The notes under the pieces are model-generated. The model ran no database searches. It was not told the origin of the DNA and saw nothing but the letters and a program-made list of their open reading frames with translations. 64,000 nt of DNA, from positions 62,001 to 126,000 of IMG/VR virus record IMGVR_UViG_3300019888_000002, one strand, 5' to 3'. Positions within the stretch are counted from its first letter, which is position 1. Each line of letters opens with the position of its first letter. The stretch is from a virus. A program made the translations under genes and the position numbers. This document shows, in pieces, positions 14,675 to 22,391 of this stretch.

Positions 14675-14923
14675 TCATGGTATGTCTCTCTTTCGAGTTA
14701 TTTCCTCGGTTTCGGTGATGGCACCGAGATGGTCGAGCACGATGAGCACATACGGAGGCTCATTGCGGGTCAATGCCTGTATTCGGCAATGTTGCTGGTC
14801 CGAGCACCCCTCACTGCTTCCGGCGACGATCTCACCGTGTGGGGTGGTGCGCTTCCAGCGCCAATTCTGTGCGGTGTCTCGGTGGACGAGCACCTCGGGA
14901 AGCTGTACCGGTGTCTCACCCAT
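14675..14923 (-). CDS. Small protein of unknown function
   Basis: 82 aa. Beta-rich, with CSDQQHC in the middle (possible metal site). The ATG lies 8 nt inside the 3' end of the HIT gene. Function unknown. Confidence 0.7.
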   Translation of the reverse strand: MGETPVQLPEVLVHRDTAQNWRWKRTTPHGEIVAGSSEGCSDQQHCRIQALTRNEPPYVLIVLDHLGAITETEEITRKRDIP

Positions 14924-15470
14924 GTTGCGGCCCCGTCCAGGGAAGTTTCAGCCCATCGTTCTCGGTCCGTGGGACTACGTGAATGTGAGTGTGATTCACG
15001 CTTTGACTGGCAGGCTCACCGATGCTGGTGATGATGTTGGCCGAATACCCCTGGTCCTGCACGTAGGAGGCAGCCACCCGAAACGCCTTCCCCGCCCAGC
15101 CCGGCCGGACGGCTGCCGAGGTGCTGTGCACCATCGGCACGAACAACATGTGCCCCGGTGTCACCGGATCGAGCGGGGTGAACCACACGACTCCGAGTTC
15201 CCGGTTGTACCCCTCGACCTTCTGTCTCCGCACGAGATCGCAGAACACACAGACCTCGGCCTCCGGGTCGTCCGGCACGGCCATGAACTCCCCGCACAGC
15301 GGAGCCCACTCGGCACCACCGGGGGTCCCGCACCAGGTCGAATAGAACGGTTCGTCGTTATCGTCCAACGACCCCCGGGGATGAGTCCAGAACCCTGTCG
15401 CCCCGACGATCTTGGGCTGTTCGGCCCACTCGACAGGCTCGAGACAGTTCTTACATAAATGGTCGGTCAT
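14916..15470 (-). CDS. HIT-family nucleotide hydrolase with N-terminal zinc site
   Basis: 184 aa. The HIT signature H160-T-H162-I-H164 (NHTHIHVVPR) is intact, preceded by CVFC (74-77), usual at the start of the HIT domain. The first 65 residues add C-x2-C and two further Cys (CKNC ... WCG ... LCG), a zinc ribbon not typical of plain HIT proteins. Family members hydrolyse or transfer nucleoside monophosphates. Substrate unknown. Confidence 0.85.
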   Translation of the reverse strand: MTDHLCKNCLEPVEWAEQPKIVGATGFWTHPRGSLDDNDEPFYSTWCGTPGGAEWAPLCGEFMAVPDDPEAEVCVFCDLVRRQKVEGYNRELGVVWFTPLDPVTPGHMLFVPMVHSTSAAVRPGWAGKAFRVAASYVQDQGYSANIITSIGEPASQSVNHTHIHVVPRTENDGLKLPWTGPQHG

Positions 15471-15825
15471 CCTCTTCTTTCCGATAGGGGTTGTCGAGAC
15501 GGGCACGAGCGAAATGCACGTTGTCCCGGTGGCTCTTCATGCCGTGGAAGAAACCTTCGAGCCACGCTGCCTCCCGAATCGGACGCAACCGCTCGTCCTC
15601 CTTGTCCTTCGCCTCGGCAATACGTGCCGCAGCGTCGTACCACCCGAGATGCGGGTTGTAGCTGAGACCCTTGGCCTCCTGTGCCGCATAGTCCTCCAGG
15701 AACAACCGAGCGATCTGCTCGTACTTCTGATTCTCTGGGTGAACCCGGATGATGTGCTCGGCGATTCCCTTCTCGGTGTGAGCCAGGGCTTCGCATCCCT
15801 TGACCGGACACGTCGCGTCACTCAT
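15451..15825 (-). CDS. C2H2-finger protein with NPYR tail
   Basis: 124 aa. N-terminal CPVKGC ... HIIRVH is a C2H2-like zinc finger; the second half has AWLEGFFHGMKS and later DNPYRKEED, the W-x-x-G ... NPY module shared by five proteins of this window. ATGA overlap upstream. Function unknown. Confidence 0.75.
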   Translation of the reverse strand: MSDATCPVKGCEALAHTEKGIAEHIIRVHPENQKYEQIARLFLEDYAAQEAKGLSYNPHLGWYDAAARIAEAKDKEDERLRPIREAAWLEGFFHGMKSHRDNVHFARARLDNPYRKEEDDRPFM

Positions 15826-16085
15826 GTCCTTCGCCTCCATTCGTTGTCGCGATAGTCGTCCCAGTCGTTCGCCGTGCGGTATTCCCCGGTGAGGCACTCG
15901 GTACAGCCACAGTCGGGCGGATCGACCTGACGGACGTCGATATCGTCAATGTCGAGCCCCAGCTTGCACAGAACTCCGAGAATGATCTCCGTCTCGTGAC
16001 GGCCCGGATACTTCAAGCGCGGAATCAGTCGAAGTATCTCGTCCACGAGCGCGTCGTGACCTCTGCCGTCGAACGGGTCACTCAT
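15822..16085 (-). CDS. Small protein of unknown function
   Basis: 87 aa, acidic. MSDPFDGRGHDALVDEILRL is a helix; CGCTEC at the C-terminal third could bind zinc. GGAGCC precedes ATG 16085; an ATG three bases upstream is equally possible. Confidence 0.7.
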   Translation of the reverse strand: MSDPFDGRGHDALVDEILRLIPRLKYPGRHETEIILGVLCKLGLDIDDIDVRQVDPPDCGCTECLTGEYRTANDWDDYRDNEWRRRT

Positions 16086-16374
16086 CATGGCTCCGGTCGA
16101 GGTAATCCAGCGCGTCACTCGCGACGTTGTGCCAGCTCGTAAGACTGATATCGGAACCGCCGCTCCCCCACTTACCGAAGAGATGAAACGCCAGACCTTG
16201 GACGGCAACGACCCGAACTTCGCCAGTCCCGTATTTGGTGTGTGCTGCGCAGTATCCAGTGCTGGTTCGTTTGTCGTGGTGATGGCAATCGCCCATGCCA
16301 TCGTGTTCATGTAGTGGGTGTGTGCAGATATCACATGAGATTGTGTTCACGATGTCCTCCATCGCGTCACTCAT
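16078..16374 (-). CDS. His/Cys-rich protein
   Basis: 98 aa. CDICTHPLHEHDGMGDCHHH and YCAAH form a dense metal-binding cluster in the first half. ATGA overlap with the upstream gene. Function unknown. Confidence 0.75.
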   Translation of the reverse strand: MSDAMEDIVNTISCDICTHPLHEHDGMGDCHHHDKRTSTGYCAAHTKYGTGEVRVVAVQGLAFHLFGKWGSGGSDISLTSWHNVASDALDYLDRSHDE

Positions 16375-16649
16375 TGCACCACCGCTGCCCAGAAGTACCC
16401 GAGCCAGAAGACGGCCATGGGACCCAGCTCTTTCGGGATAGCGCTGTCACCGAACATCACCACGGTGTGGTCACCCTGGAGCGTCAGATCGGACACGAGC
16501 TTGGCCACCGTCTCGTAGCTGTACTTGTCGATGCCGTTCTTCACATAGCTCAGGGTGACCACTTCCTCCTCGCCGAGGAAGTTGTCGACCAGAACGACCT
16601 GGTTCGGCTCCACGAACTGCATGACGTACCGATCGTTCAGCCTGGCCAT
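16371..16649 (-). CDS. Protein of unknown function
   Basis: 92 aa. Starts MARLNDRYVMQFVEPN after TGGAGGAACCCC; ends hydrophobic (MAVFWLGYFWAAVVQ), possibly a membrane-inserting tail. Overlaps the methyltransferase stop (TGATG). Confidence 0.7.
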   Translation of the reverse strand: MARLNDRYVMQFVEPNQVVLVDNFLGEEEVVTLSYVKNGIDKYSYETVAKLVSDLTLQGDHTVVMFGDSAIPKELGPMAVFWLGYFWAAVVQ

Positions 16650-17314
16650 CAGGGGTTCCTCCAATAGGTGAGGTGCTTCCGGTATCTCTTGTCTTCCTCG
16701 ATCAGCCGCTTGGTCGTCTTGTCACTCCAACAGCCCTGCCACTCGGCATAGCGGCCGTAGCTGCGGCGCAGTGCCTTCATGCCGTCCCAGTTGTCGGTGC
16801 ACACATCGAGCCACACATCGTGCCAGACGACGGCCCAGCGGTCGTCCTTGCCGAAGAGCGCCTTCCGGTCGTACGCATCCCCGTGATGGATAGTGAGGGT
16901 TTTGCCGTGCTCGGCCGCAAGCTTCTCGTAGTGCGGGCCGACCAGATCGATCACGTTCCGGTCGATCTCCACCACGTCGATGTGCTGCGGGTCCGGCAAC
17001 AGGATCATGGCCTGCACGACCATGCCGATCCCCAGCCCGGTGATGAGCACCCGCCGGTTGTCGGTCAACGAGCGCGCCCGCTCGACCGGACCGTAATGGT
17101 CGGCCATCTCGGCGTGAGTGTCGCTCATCCACAACTCGCCATTACGGTCGAGCCGGGTATAGGTCCCCGGTGGGGTGTAGAAACGCATTCCCCCCTTCAT
17201 CATCGCAAAGGACACGTCCTCTTTGCTGATGTCGAAGCGACTGATCGAGACGGCGTTCCTTGTGCCGACGGGCACCGAGACTGTCATCAGATCCCGGTAG
17301 TTCTGATACGTCAT
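16649..17314 (-). CDS. Spermidine-synthase-like / SAM-dependent methyltransferase fold protein
   Basis: 221 aa. ITGLGIGMVVQA (about 91-102) is the glycine-rich nucleotide loop and VVEIDRNVIDLV (114-125) holds the acidic ribose-binding residue; HHGDAYD is the following motif. This is the Rossmann pattern of spermidine synthase-like proteins. GGAGGGTCACGGC supports ATG 17314. Whether it makes polyamine or methylates something cannot be told. Confidence 0.75.
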   Translation of the reverse strand: MTYQNYRDLMTVSVPVGTRNAVSISRFDISKEDVSFAMMKGGMRFYTPPGTYTRLDRNGELWMSDTHAEMADHYGPVERARSLTDNRRVLITGLGIGMVVQAMILLPDPQHIDVVEIDRNVIDLVGPHYEKLAAEHGKTLTIHHGDAYDRKALFGKDDRWAVVWHDVWLDVCTDNWDGMKALRRSYGRYAEWQGCWSDKTTKRLIEEDKRYRKHLTYWRNP

Positions 17315-17784
17315 GCCGTGACCCTCCGAAGGCCCTGGTTCCAGCGCAACTCCTCGAGCGCGTCGAGCAGCTTGGCATAGGCCCCGGGCTCGACCGAGAC
17401 GGTAGCCCCCTGCACCCCGATGTATTCGGCTTCCCATCCGCCCATGGACCCGTCGGCCATGGTCTTCCAGACGAACGCCCGGCCGACCGGCTCCGAGTAG
17501 AACGTGATCCCCTCGAAGAAAACGGCGTGGGAACTGACGATCCGATAGTCCTTGACCTCACCGGCCTGCTCAGCGTCGAGAATTTGGTCGATCATCTCCT
17601 GGGCTGCCGCGAGATCGGCGACATAGAGCTTGACGAACTCCTTCCCACCGTCCTCGGAGAGATACTGGAGAACGAAGCTGTGCAGGGTGTCATGCGTCCC
17701 CTTGCGCCCATAACTGGCGAAGAAACGATCGTCTCGAGTGTGATAGACGCCAGGTAAGCGTTCACTTTCTCGCAGTTCTGTCAT
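17311..17784 (-). CDS. Protein of unknown function
   Basis: 157 aa. Alpha/beta, without cysteines. AAAGGAACCCCCTC precedes ATG 17784. First gene of the operon that continues with the methyltransferase. No domain recognised. Confidence 0.75.
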   Translation of the reverse strand: MTELRESERLPGVYHTRDDRFFASYGRKGTHDTLHSFVLQYLSEDGGKEFVKLYVADLAAAQEMIDQILDAEQAGEVKDYRIVSSHAVFFEGITFYSEPVGRAFVWKTMADGSMGGWEAEYIGVQGATVSVEPGAYAKLLDALEELRWNQGLRRVTA

Positions 17785-17817
17785 GAGGGGGTTCCTTTGT
17801 ATCGGCGAAGACTACTT

Positions 17818-17853
17818 GTCCCCCTACTGTACCATGAATGAACCAGTTGTCTA
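17818..17853 (-). promoter_or_regulatory. Promoter of the methyltransferase operon
   Basis: Minus strand: TAGACA (17848-17853), 16-bp spacer, TGGTACAGT (hexamer 17826-17831). The box 11 bp downstream is degenerate (GTCC on the plus strand, 17818-17821). Confidence 0.6.
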
Positions 17854-17859
17854 GCCCAA

Positions 17860-18093
17860 TCAGGTGGCCTCGAGATGCCGGGAGAACCTGTCCTTCTCCT
17901 GCGAGGCGTACAGGCACTCGGACACGATGTGGATGCCACAGACATCGGTGACGAAGGTCAGCCCCTCGTAGTGGTACTTGGCCTGCCGAGTGCACTGCTT
18001 CTCGGTGGTGGTTGCTGCCCGACACCTGCGTTCCACCGAGATCAGAGCCACCCAGGGCAAACCCAGGTATTCCGCTTCCTTCTCACTGGCCAC
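17860..18093 (-). CDS. Small Cys-containing protein, GTG start
   Basis: 77 aa. C-x10-C ... C-x2-H (CRAATTTEKQC ... CGIH) in the middle. GAGGAGTCCCCGG supports GTG 18093, which lies inside the 3' end of the upstream gene. Function unknown. Confidence 0.7.
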   Translation of the reverse strand: MASEKEAEYLGLPWVALISVERRCRAATTTEKQCTRQAKYHYEGLTFVTDVCGIHIVSECLYASQEKDRFSRHLEAT

Positions 18094-18451
18094 CCGGGGA
18101 CTCCTCACCCTGCGACGACATGCCGAGAGCCGTATAGAGTTCGGCGGCGAACGCACGAGACACCGGATGCGGGGTACCGGTCTCCGAATTGAGCGCGTCG
18201 TGCCAATCGTTGGCCAACTTCAGGGCCTTGGTGTACGCGACGACGAGCTTGTTCAGCTCCGGCAGCCGGGCGAGCACTATCTTCTTCGGGTCGAAACTCA
18301 CCGTTTCGTAGGGCTCACCCAGGCTCCGATGCCCGGACACGATGATCATGTCCGGGTCGACCGGGTGTCCGGCCTCCTCGTGCAACGCCATCAGCTCGGC
18401 CGTGGGAACCACGGTGTACGGGGCCGGGGGCCTCTGCCGGGGTTCAGCCAC
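18083..18451 (-). CDS. Protein with ANDW helix and AAELYTALG motif, GTG start
   Basis: 122 aa. LVVAYTKALKLANDWHDAL followed by SRAFAAELYTALG is matched in the 99-aa protein at 19045-19344 and, for the first helix, in the 193-aa protein at 12391-12972; these look like diverged copies. GAGGAGGTATCCG precedes GTG 18451. Function unknown. Confidence 0.75.
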   Translation of the reverse strand: MAEPRQRPPAPYTVVPTAELMALHEEAGHPVDPDMIIVSGHRSLGEPYETVSFDPKKIVLARLPELNKLVVAYTKALKLANDWHDALNSETGTPHPVSRAFAAELYTALGMSSQGEESPGGQ

Positions 18452-18662
18452 CGGATACCTCCTCGTTCTGGGGCCAGGTATCGGACGAGACCGTCGGCTG
18501 CCCCACGATCCTGGGATAGAGCACCGGAACCGCATTGGCGACCATGTCCGTCATGGCCCACCGCACCCGATCGGTAGCGTGCGCCCCGGCGTTCTCGGCG
18601 GCCTCCAAGTTCGGAGCCTCGAGCACCAGATCGACCCGGATCTCCACCTCGAACCGTGCCAT
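18444..18662 (-). CDS. Small protein of unknown function
   Basis: 72 aa. MARFEVEIRVDLVLEAPNL, then a helix: a ferredoxin-like alpha/beta start. TGATG overlap with the upstream stop sets ATG 18662. No domain recognised. Confidence 0.7.
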   Translation of the reverse strand: MARFEVEIRVDLVLEAPNLEAAENAGAHATDRVRWAMTDMVANAVPVLYPRIVGQPTVSSDTWPQNEEVSGG

Positions 18663-19048
18663 CAGAGGTCGGTCGTCACCAACGACGACCCGGCGAAGTA
18701 CCGGAAACACGCCTGCTGCTCGTGCATCGCGTGCATGGTATAGGGCAACAGGGTCTCGTAGCCGTACCGTTCCAACACGGCCTTCGGATACCCGGTGCTC
18801 ACCTCACTCGTGTTCTTGTTGACGACCAGCGACGTCAGCAACGGCTCACCGTGAGCCTTGTTCAACCGGACGACCTCCATCAGCCTGTCCGCGATCGTGT
18901 ACCGCCAGTTCGGTCGTTGCAACTCCCCCATCCGGACACTGACCGCCGCGTCCAGTGCGCTGTAACTGATCAGCTCCCGGCGCGCGGCCTGCTCGATCAG
19001 AATGATCCGGGCGTACTCGGCCCAGAGCAGGAAACTGCGGACACTCAT
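18662..19048 (-). CDS. Helical protein of unknown function
   Basis: 128 aa, mainly helical, with a basic centre (RPNWRYTIADRLMEVVRL). ATGA overlap with the upstream 99-aa gene. No domain recognised. Confidence 0.75.
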   Translation of the reverse strand: MSVRSFLLWAEYARIILIEQAARRELISYSALDAAVSVRMGELQRPNWRYTIADRLMEVVRLNKAHGEPLLTSLVVNKNTSEVSTGYPKAVLERYGYETLLPYTMHAMHEQQACFRYFAGSSLVTTDL

Positions 19049-19344
19049 TTCTCGTCCTGTTCGGTCTCGGCGTCGAGAGAGTGGATGTCAACAGTCGCGG
19101 TCCCGAGAGCGGCAGACAACTCGTCGGCGAACCTCCGATGCACCGCAGAGGGGTCCTTGGTTCTCGTGTCCAGCGTGGTGCGCCACATCTCGGCGAGCAC
19201 GGTGGCCCTTTCCACGGCACCCCGCAGGTCGGCCAGCTCCTCGTTCTTGACGACGGTGTACTTGGCCACGTCCAGAATGTCGAACGGGGCCAGGATCGGG
19301 TCGACAGCCGTGTCGGCGGTGTCCGCCACGGCCTGTTCGCTCAT
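19045..19344 (-). CDS. Protein with ADELSAALG motif
   Basis: 99 aa, acidic. LRGAVERATVLAEMWRTTL and HRRFADELSAALG parallel the two motifs of the 122-aa protein at 18083-18451. Coupled by ATGA on both sides. Function unknown. Confidence 0.75.
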   Translation of the reverse strand: MSEQAVADTADTAVDPILAPFDILDVAKYTVVKNEELADLRGAVERATVLAEMWRTTLDTRTKDPSAVHRRFADELSAALGTATVDIHSLDAETEQDEK

Positions 19345-19778
19345 TTCTCGATCCCCTTGGTCGCGGCAGCCTTGAGCTGACCTGCGCCCGCCATGTCGAT
19401 GATCGTGTCGATTCGGCTGCGGACACCTATCGCGTCGGCCAGCTCCTTCTCCTTGCGATCGATCTCCTTCTGCGACGTCTCGCGCAGGGTGTTCATGTGC
19501 GAAGTGATCTCGTCGGGAGTGGCGTGATAGAGAGCCACCTCGGAGTCTCCGGCAAAGACCTGAAGCTGCACCCTGACCGAAGAGTAGTTCTCCTCGAATT
19601 CGATGGCCGTGATTGCGGCCTCCTCGCCGTTGTGCATGATGCCGGTGACCACACCCAGATAGAGCTTGTAATCGGTCTCGTAGTTGTTCTTGTGCAGTCG
19701 CTTGTAGACATCACCCTCGGCGAGATTGGTGATAGTGACGATGTTGGCGGTGGCCTGAACGAGAGTCTTGGTCTGCAT
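19341..19778 (-). CDS. Protein of unknown function with C-terminal coiled coil
   Basis: 145 aa. N-terminal beta-rich half; C-terminal helix (SQKEIDRKEKELADA) likely coiled coil. ATG 19778 follows GAAGGAACCCCCCACC. First gene of its operon. Confidence 0.75.
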   Translation of the reverse strand: MQTKTLVQATANIVTITNLAEGDVYKRLHKNNYETDYKLYLGVVTGIMHNGEEAAITAIEFEENYSSVRVQLQVFAGDSEVALYHATPDEITSHMNTLRETSQKEIDRKEKELADAIGVRSRIDTIIDMAGAGQLKAAATKGIEK

Positions 19779-19810
19779 GGTGGGGGGTTCCTTCACGGTT
19801 GTGGGGGTTT

Positions 19811-19825
19811 GTACTCATAGCGTAC
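19811..19825 (-). promoter_or_regulatory. Promoter -10 region with twin GTAC boxes
   Basis: Minus strand TGGTACGCT (hexamer 19819-19824) with GTAC at 19822-19825 and 19811-19814, 11 bp apart; same TACGCT variant as at 9848-9853. No clear -35. Confidence 0.5.
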
Positions 19826-19845
19826 CAGTAGATAACTTCAATTAC

Positions 19846-20094
19846 TCAGTCGACCCAGCCCCTTTTAATTCGCAGCTCGTCCAGACTCAGGCCCGGGAAG
19901 CTGGTCCATCCGGCATCCGGGGTCACCCTGCGGACCAGCTCGTACTCGTTCCACGGCTGTACCGATTTGATTTCACCGGCCCGGTCCAGCACCTCCCGGA
20001 AGGTGTGGAAACCTCCCAGGACCAGGCCCGGGATCGTGGTCTCGCTGGCATGAGCGAGCAGGATTCCGTACTCGTGGGCCGGTGTTCTCGACAT
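19846..20094 (-). CDS. Small protein of unknown function
   Basis: 82 aa. GAAAGGAACCTCCCCCG precedes ATG 20094. Mixed alpha/beta; ends LSLDELRIKRGWVD. No domain recognised. Confidence 0.75.
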   Translation of the reverse strand: MSRTPAHEYGILLAHASETTIPGLVLGGFHTFREVLDRAGEIKSVQPWNEYELVRRVTPDAGWTSFPGLSLDELRIKRGWVD

Positions 20095-20138
20095 CGGGGG
20101 AGGTTCCTTTCATGGGGTCGAACACGGCATCGGAATGG

Positions 20139-20312
20139 TCATGTCCTCGCATAGAGACCGGATTCGGCCGGGATCACCGTGACGACATAATCGTGACGAC
20201 GTGACGGATGGAGGTGGTCGTAGAGCAGACACCCCACGACCACTCCCACCAAGGCGGACACGAGAAACAGGACACAGAGTTGGACGACGTACTTCGTCCT
20301 CATCCGGGGCAT
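20139..20312 (-). CDS. Small single-pass membrane protein
   Basis: 57 aa. Basic start (MPRMRTKY) then a long hydrophobic helix (VVQLCVLFLVSALVGVVVG) and a short polar tail. Positive residues at the front suggest N-terminus in the cytoplasm. ATG 20312 lies 5 nt after the upstream stop. Function unknown. Confidence 0.65.
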   Translation of the reverse strand: MPRMRTKYVVQLCVLFLVSALVGVVVGCLLYDHLHPSRRHDYVVTVIPAESGLYART

Positions 20313-20316
20313 CAGA

Positions 20317-20553
20317 TCATTCTCGATGCTCGTCATTCCTGCCTTCCGGAAACTCGACGGCGAAATGCACGTGCTCGTGGTTCGGGTCGATCCCGAGCTT
20401 CGCGCTGAGATGACGGGGCTCGAAGTAGGTGACGTCGGCCACGGTGGGATCGTATTCGTATCGCTCGCACAGCAACACCCACTTGAGCGCATTCGACTCC
20501 AACGGGATCAGCTCGTCCCGGCCGTCGAACCCGGACCCGGTGTCACCGCTCAT
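20317..20553 (-). CDS. Small acidic protein
   Basis: 78 aa. Starts MSGDTGSGFDGRDE after GAGGAACGAGC; ATGA overlap with the upstream gene. Ends HEHVHFAVEFPEGRND, a strand rich in His. Function unknown. Confidence 0.7.
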   Translation of the reverse strand: MSGDTGSGFDGRDELIPLESNALKWVLLCERYEYDPTVADVTYFEPRHLSAKLGIDPNHEHVHFAVEFPEGRNDEHRE

Positions 20554-20999
20554 GCTCGTTCCTCGTATCGGCCGACGACGGCCCAACGGTTGGCCACGTC
20601 CAAGGCCCGGGCCTTGGACGTGAGCCGGTGACGTTCGAAGAGCACCGTGCCGCCGACCCCGATCACCTCGAGCGACCACAGCATGTCGTTCTCGTGTTTG
20701 CGCACGATGTAGCGCTCGGGACGATACATCCTCGGGTCCAGCGCCTGATAGTGCCCGGATTCGACCCGATGGAACGAGAGCGCCAACGGCTTGGCCACCC
20801 GGGGCGGCCGCTGCACATGATGCAGCACCGAGAACGGGGCCAGGTCGATCAGTTGAGAGGTGGACCAGACGGTCGGGCTGTCGTCGGCGTAGTGCCAACC
20901 GTTGTCCCGTAACTGAGCGACATTGCCCTCACGATCGAGAACAGCTGAGCCGAGTCCGAGCAGATCGAGGTCCTCGACGCCTTCCGAAGAAATGGTCAT
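20550..20999 (-). CDS. Protein of unknown function
   Basis: 149 aa. Mixed alpha/beta; VIGVGGTVLFERHRL near the end is strand-rich. GTAAGGAACCCCCACC precedes ATG 20999. Own promoter with a near-perfect palindrome (21031-21049). Confidence 0.75.
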   Translation of the reverse strand: MTISSEGVEDLDLLGLGSAVLDREGNVAQLRDNGWHYADDSPTVWSTSQLIDLAPFSVLHHVQRPPRVAKPLALSFHRVESGHYQALDPRMYRPERYIVRKHENDMLWSLEVIGVGGTVLFERHRLTSKARALDVANRWAVVGRYEERA

Positions 21000-21022
21000 G
21001 GTGGGGGTTCCTTACGTTAGAT

Positions 21023-21049
21023 GTCCCTAGACTGTACCACAGGTACAGT
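21023..21049 (-). promoter_or_regulatory. Promoter with palindromic operator-like site
   Basis: ACTGTACC-ACA-GGTACAGT (21031-21049) is a perfect 8-bp inverted repeat around a 3-nt centre and contains the -10 TACAGT (21031-21036). A degenerate box (GTCC, 21023) lies 11 bp downstream. The palindrome is the best candidate binding site of the presumed regulator. Confidence 0.65.
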
Positions 21050-21054
21050 TCACG

Positions 21055-21348
21055 TCAGAATGCCTTCTTGTCGTAGCCCTCAGGCTCGCCCTGTCCGTCC
21101 CACGCAAAGGCTGCGGCGGTGGCAGCAAGCAGTGCGGTGAACATCGTGCGCGGGGTGCCTTCATTGTTCGTGCCGTGCCCGAAGTAACAGAACCCGTGCT
21201 CGGTGAGCATGTGTGGCGAATCGTCAGTGGGACGATGGCTGGTGAGCACCACCCGGTAGTTGTAGAGCATCTTGAGCACGTCGACACAATGCGTCTCATC
21301 GACCCGCTTGACGCACCAACCACCCAGAATCGGAGTGAGTTCGTCCAT
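21055..21348 (-). CDS. Protein of unknown function
   Basis: 97 aa. MDELTPILGGWCVKRVDE, beta-rich, then a helix of Ala (TALLAATAAAFAW). TGATG overlap sets ATG 21348. No domain recognised. Confidence 0.7.
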   Translation of the reverse strand: MDELTPILGGWCVKRVDETHCVDVLKMLYNYRVVLTSHRPTDDSPHMLTEHGFCYFGHGTNNEGTPRTMFTALLAATAAAFAWDGQGEPEGYDKKAF

Positions 21349-21704
21349 CAGTATCGCCGCGCGGTCTTGAGGCTGTCTTTCACGGTCATGTCGCGTACGT
21401 AATAGGTGTCGCCGAGCCACGAGCCCCGGCGAGCATCCACCCACTGATTGGCGGTCTGCTCTGTGGAGAACAACTCCACCACCCGCACCCCGTCGTCCCC
21501 GGAGTGCGAATCGGGGTCGTCACATCCGCCGTCATGTTGAGTCACGGCCCATACCTTCATCGGTCCCGCGCCGACACCCTCTCGTTCCTCGGCGTTCGCA
21601 CCGGTATCCGGATCGACAAAGGCAATACTCGACCCGATGAACTGCACCTGTGTGCCCTCCGGGTAGCGAGACAGGATCTCGATCCATTCCGTAGTGCTCT
21701 TCAT
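21348..21704 (-). CDS. Protein of unknown function
   Basis: 118 aa, acidic. VQFIGSSIAFVDPDTG and MKVWAVTQHDGG are strands; the C-terminus is helical. TGATG overlap sets ATG 21704. No domain recognised. Confidence 0.7.
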   Translation of the reverse strand: MKSTTEWIEILSRYPEGTQVQFIGSSIAFVDPDTGANAEEREGVGAGPMKVWAVTQHDGGCDDPDSHSGDDGVRVVELFSTEQTANQWVDARRGSWLGDTYYVRDMTVKDSLKTARRY

Positions 21705-21955
21705 CAGTTCGCCTCCAGCTTCGCCTCGAAGAACTCGCGGTTCATCTCGATGAGGTCGAGGGTGAGCTGGCGGAAGCGCTCGGCGTCCATGTCCCGATCC
21801 TGCTGGTACATCACTCCGAGAATCTCGGTGTCGACGCACGCCTTCTGGTGGTCGAGGGTGAGCTTCCCCCACGCCATTCCCCAACGGTCCTCGGCGTAGC
21901 CGGAAGCAATGCCGTAGAGGCGCTCGACGTTGGTCTGTGGCTTCTTCTTGGTCAT
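21704..21955 (-). CDS. Small helical protein
   Basis: 83 aa. Basic start (MTKKKPQTNVERLYG), then helices (AERFRQLTLDLIEMNREFFE). CGAGGAGAGTCCCG precedes ATG. First gene of its operon, promoter at 21990-22025. Confidence 0.75.
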   Translation of the reverse strand: MTKKKPQTNVERLYGIASGYAEDRWGMAWGKLTLDHQKACVDTEILGVMYQQDRDMDAERFRQLTLDLIEMNREFFEAKLEAN

Positions 21956-21989
21956 CGGGACTCTCCTCGTGGGGGTTTCATCTGCTCCT

Positions 21990-22025
21990 GTACCTAGACT
22001 GTACCACAGGTATTGCCCCCGTCAA
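21990..22025 (-). promoter_or_regulatory. Promoter of the 83-aa gene, twin-GTAC type
   Basis: Minus strand: TTGACG (22020-22025), 16-bp spacer, TGGTACAGT (hexamer 21998-22003); second GTAC 11 bp downstream (21990-21993). Confidence 0.7.
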
Positions 22026-22062
22026 ACCCCCACGGGTCACCGGAGCGACGTGTCCTCGGCCT

Positions 22063-22329
22063 TCACTCGTACAGCTCCCTCGTACCCCGCCGCTGATTCT
22101 CGATCAGACGCGCCTGCCGCTGCCAGTGCCGCTCCCGGAAACGCTTACGCACCCAATACGTCTCGGCCCCGGCCATGTTGTCCTCGGCCGCGATGGTCCA
22201 CACCCGTTCGCAAACAGAACACACCCAGATATCGCCGGGCTCCCCGTTGGGAAAACCGTCCTCCCGGCCGGGCACATCGCACCGATGCTGCTCACCCAGC
22301 TCCTTGGCCCGATACACCCAGGTCACCAT
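22063..22329 (-). CDS. Putative zinc-binding protein
   Basis: 88 aa. CDVPGRE ... CSVCERVW gives three Cys plus nearby His; the C-terminus is a basic Arg/Gln-rich helix (RKRFRERHWQRQARL), which suggests nucleic-acid contact. Start ATG 22329 or GTG 22326. Function unknown. Confidence 0.75.
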   Translation of the reverse strand: MVTWVYRAKELGEQHRCDVPGREDGFPNGEPGDIWVCSVCERVWTIAAEDNMAGAETYWVRKRFRERHWQRQARLIENQRRGTRELYE

Positions 22330-22391
22330 CGGCTCCGATCGAAGAAATGCAACAGATCGTAGATCAACAGATCGAGCAGGCTCGAATTCAT
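22323..22391 (-). CDS. 22-aa hydrophobic microprotein
   Basis: MNSSLLDLLIYDLLHFF then DRSRW. The ATG overlaps the upstream stop (ATGA) and its stop overlaps the next start, exactly the geometry of the accepted genes around it. It resembles the 20-aa peptide at 27403-27465 and part of the 76-aa protein at 7367-7597. Confidence 0.45.
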   Translation of the reverse strand: MNSSLLDLLIYDLLHFFDRSRW

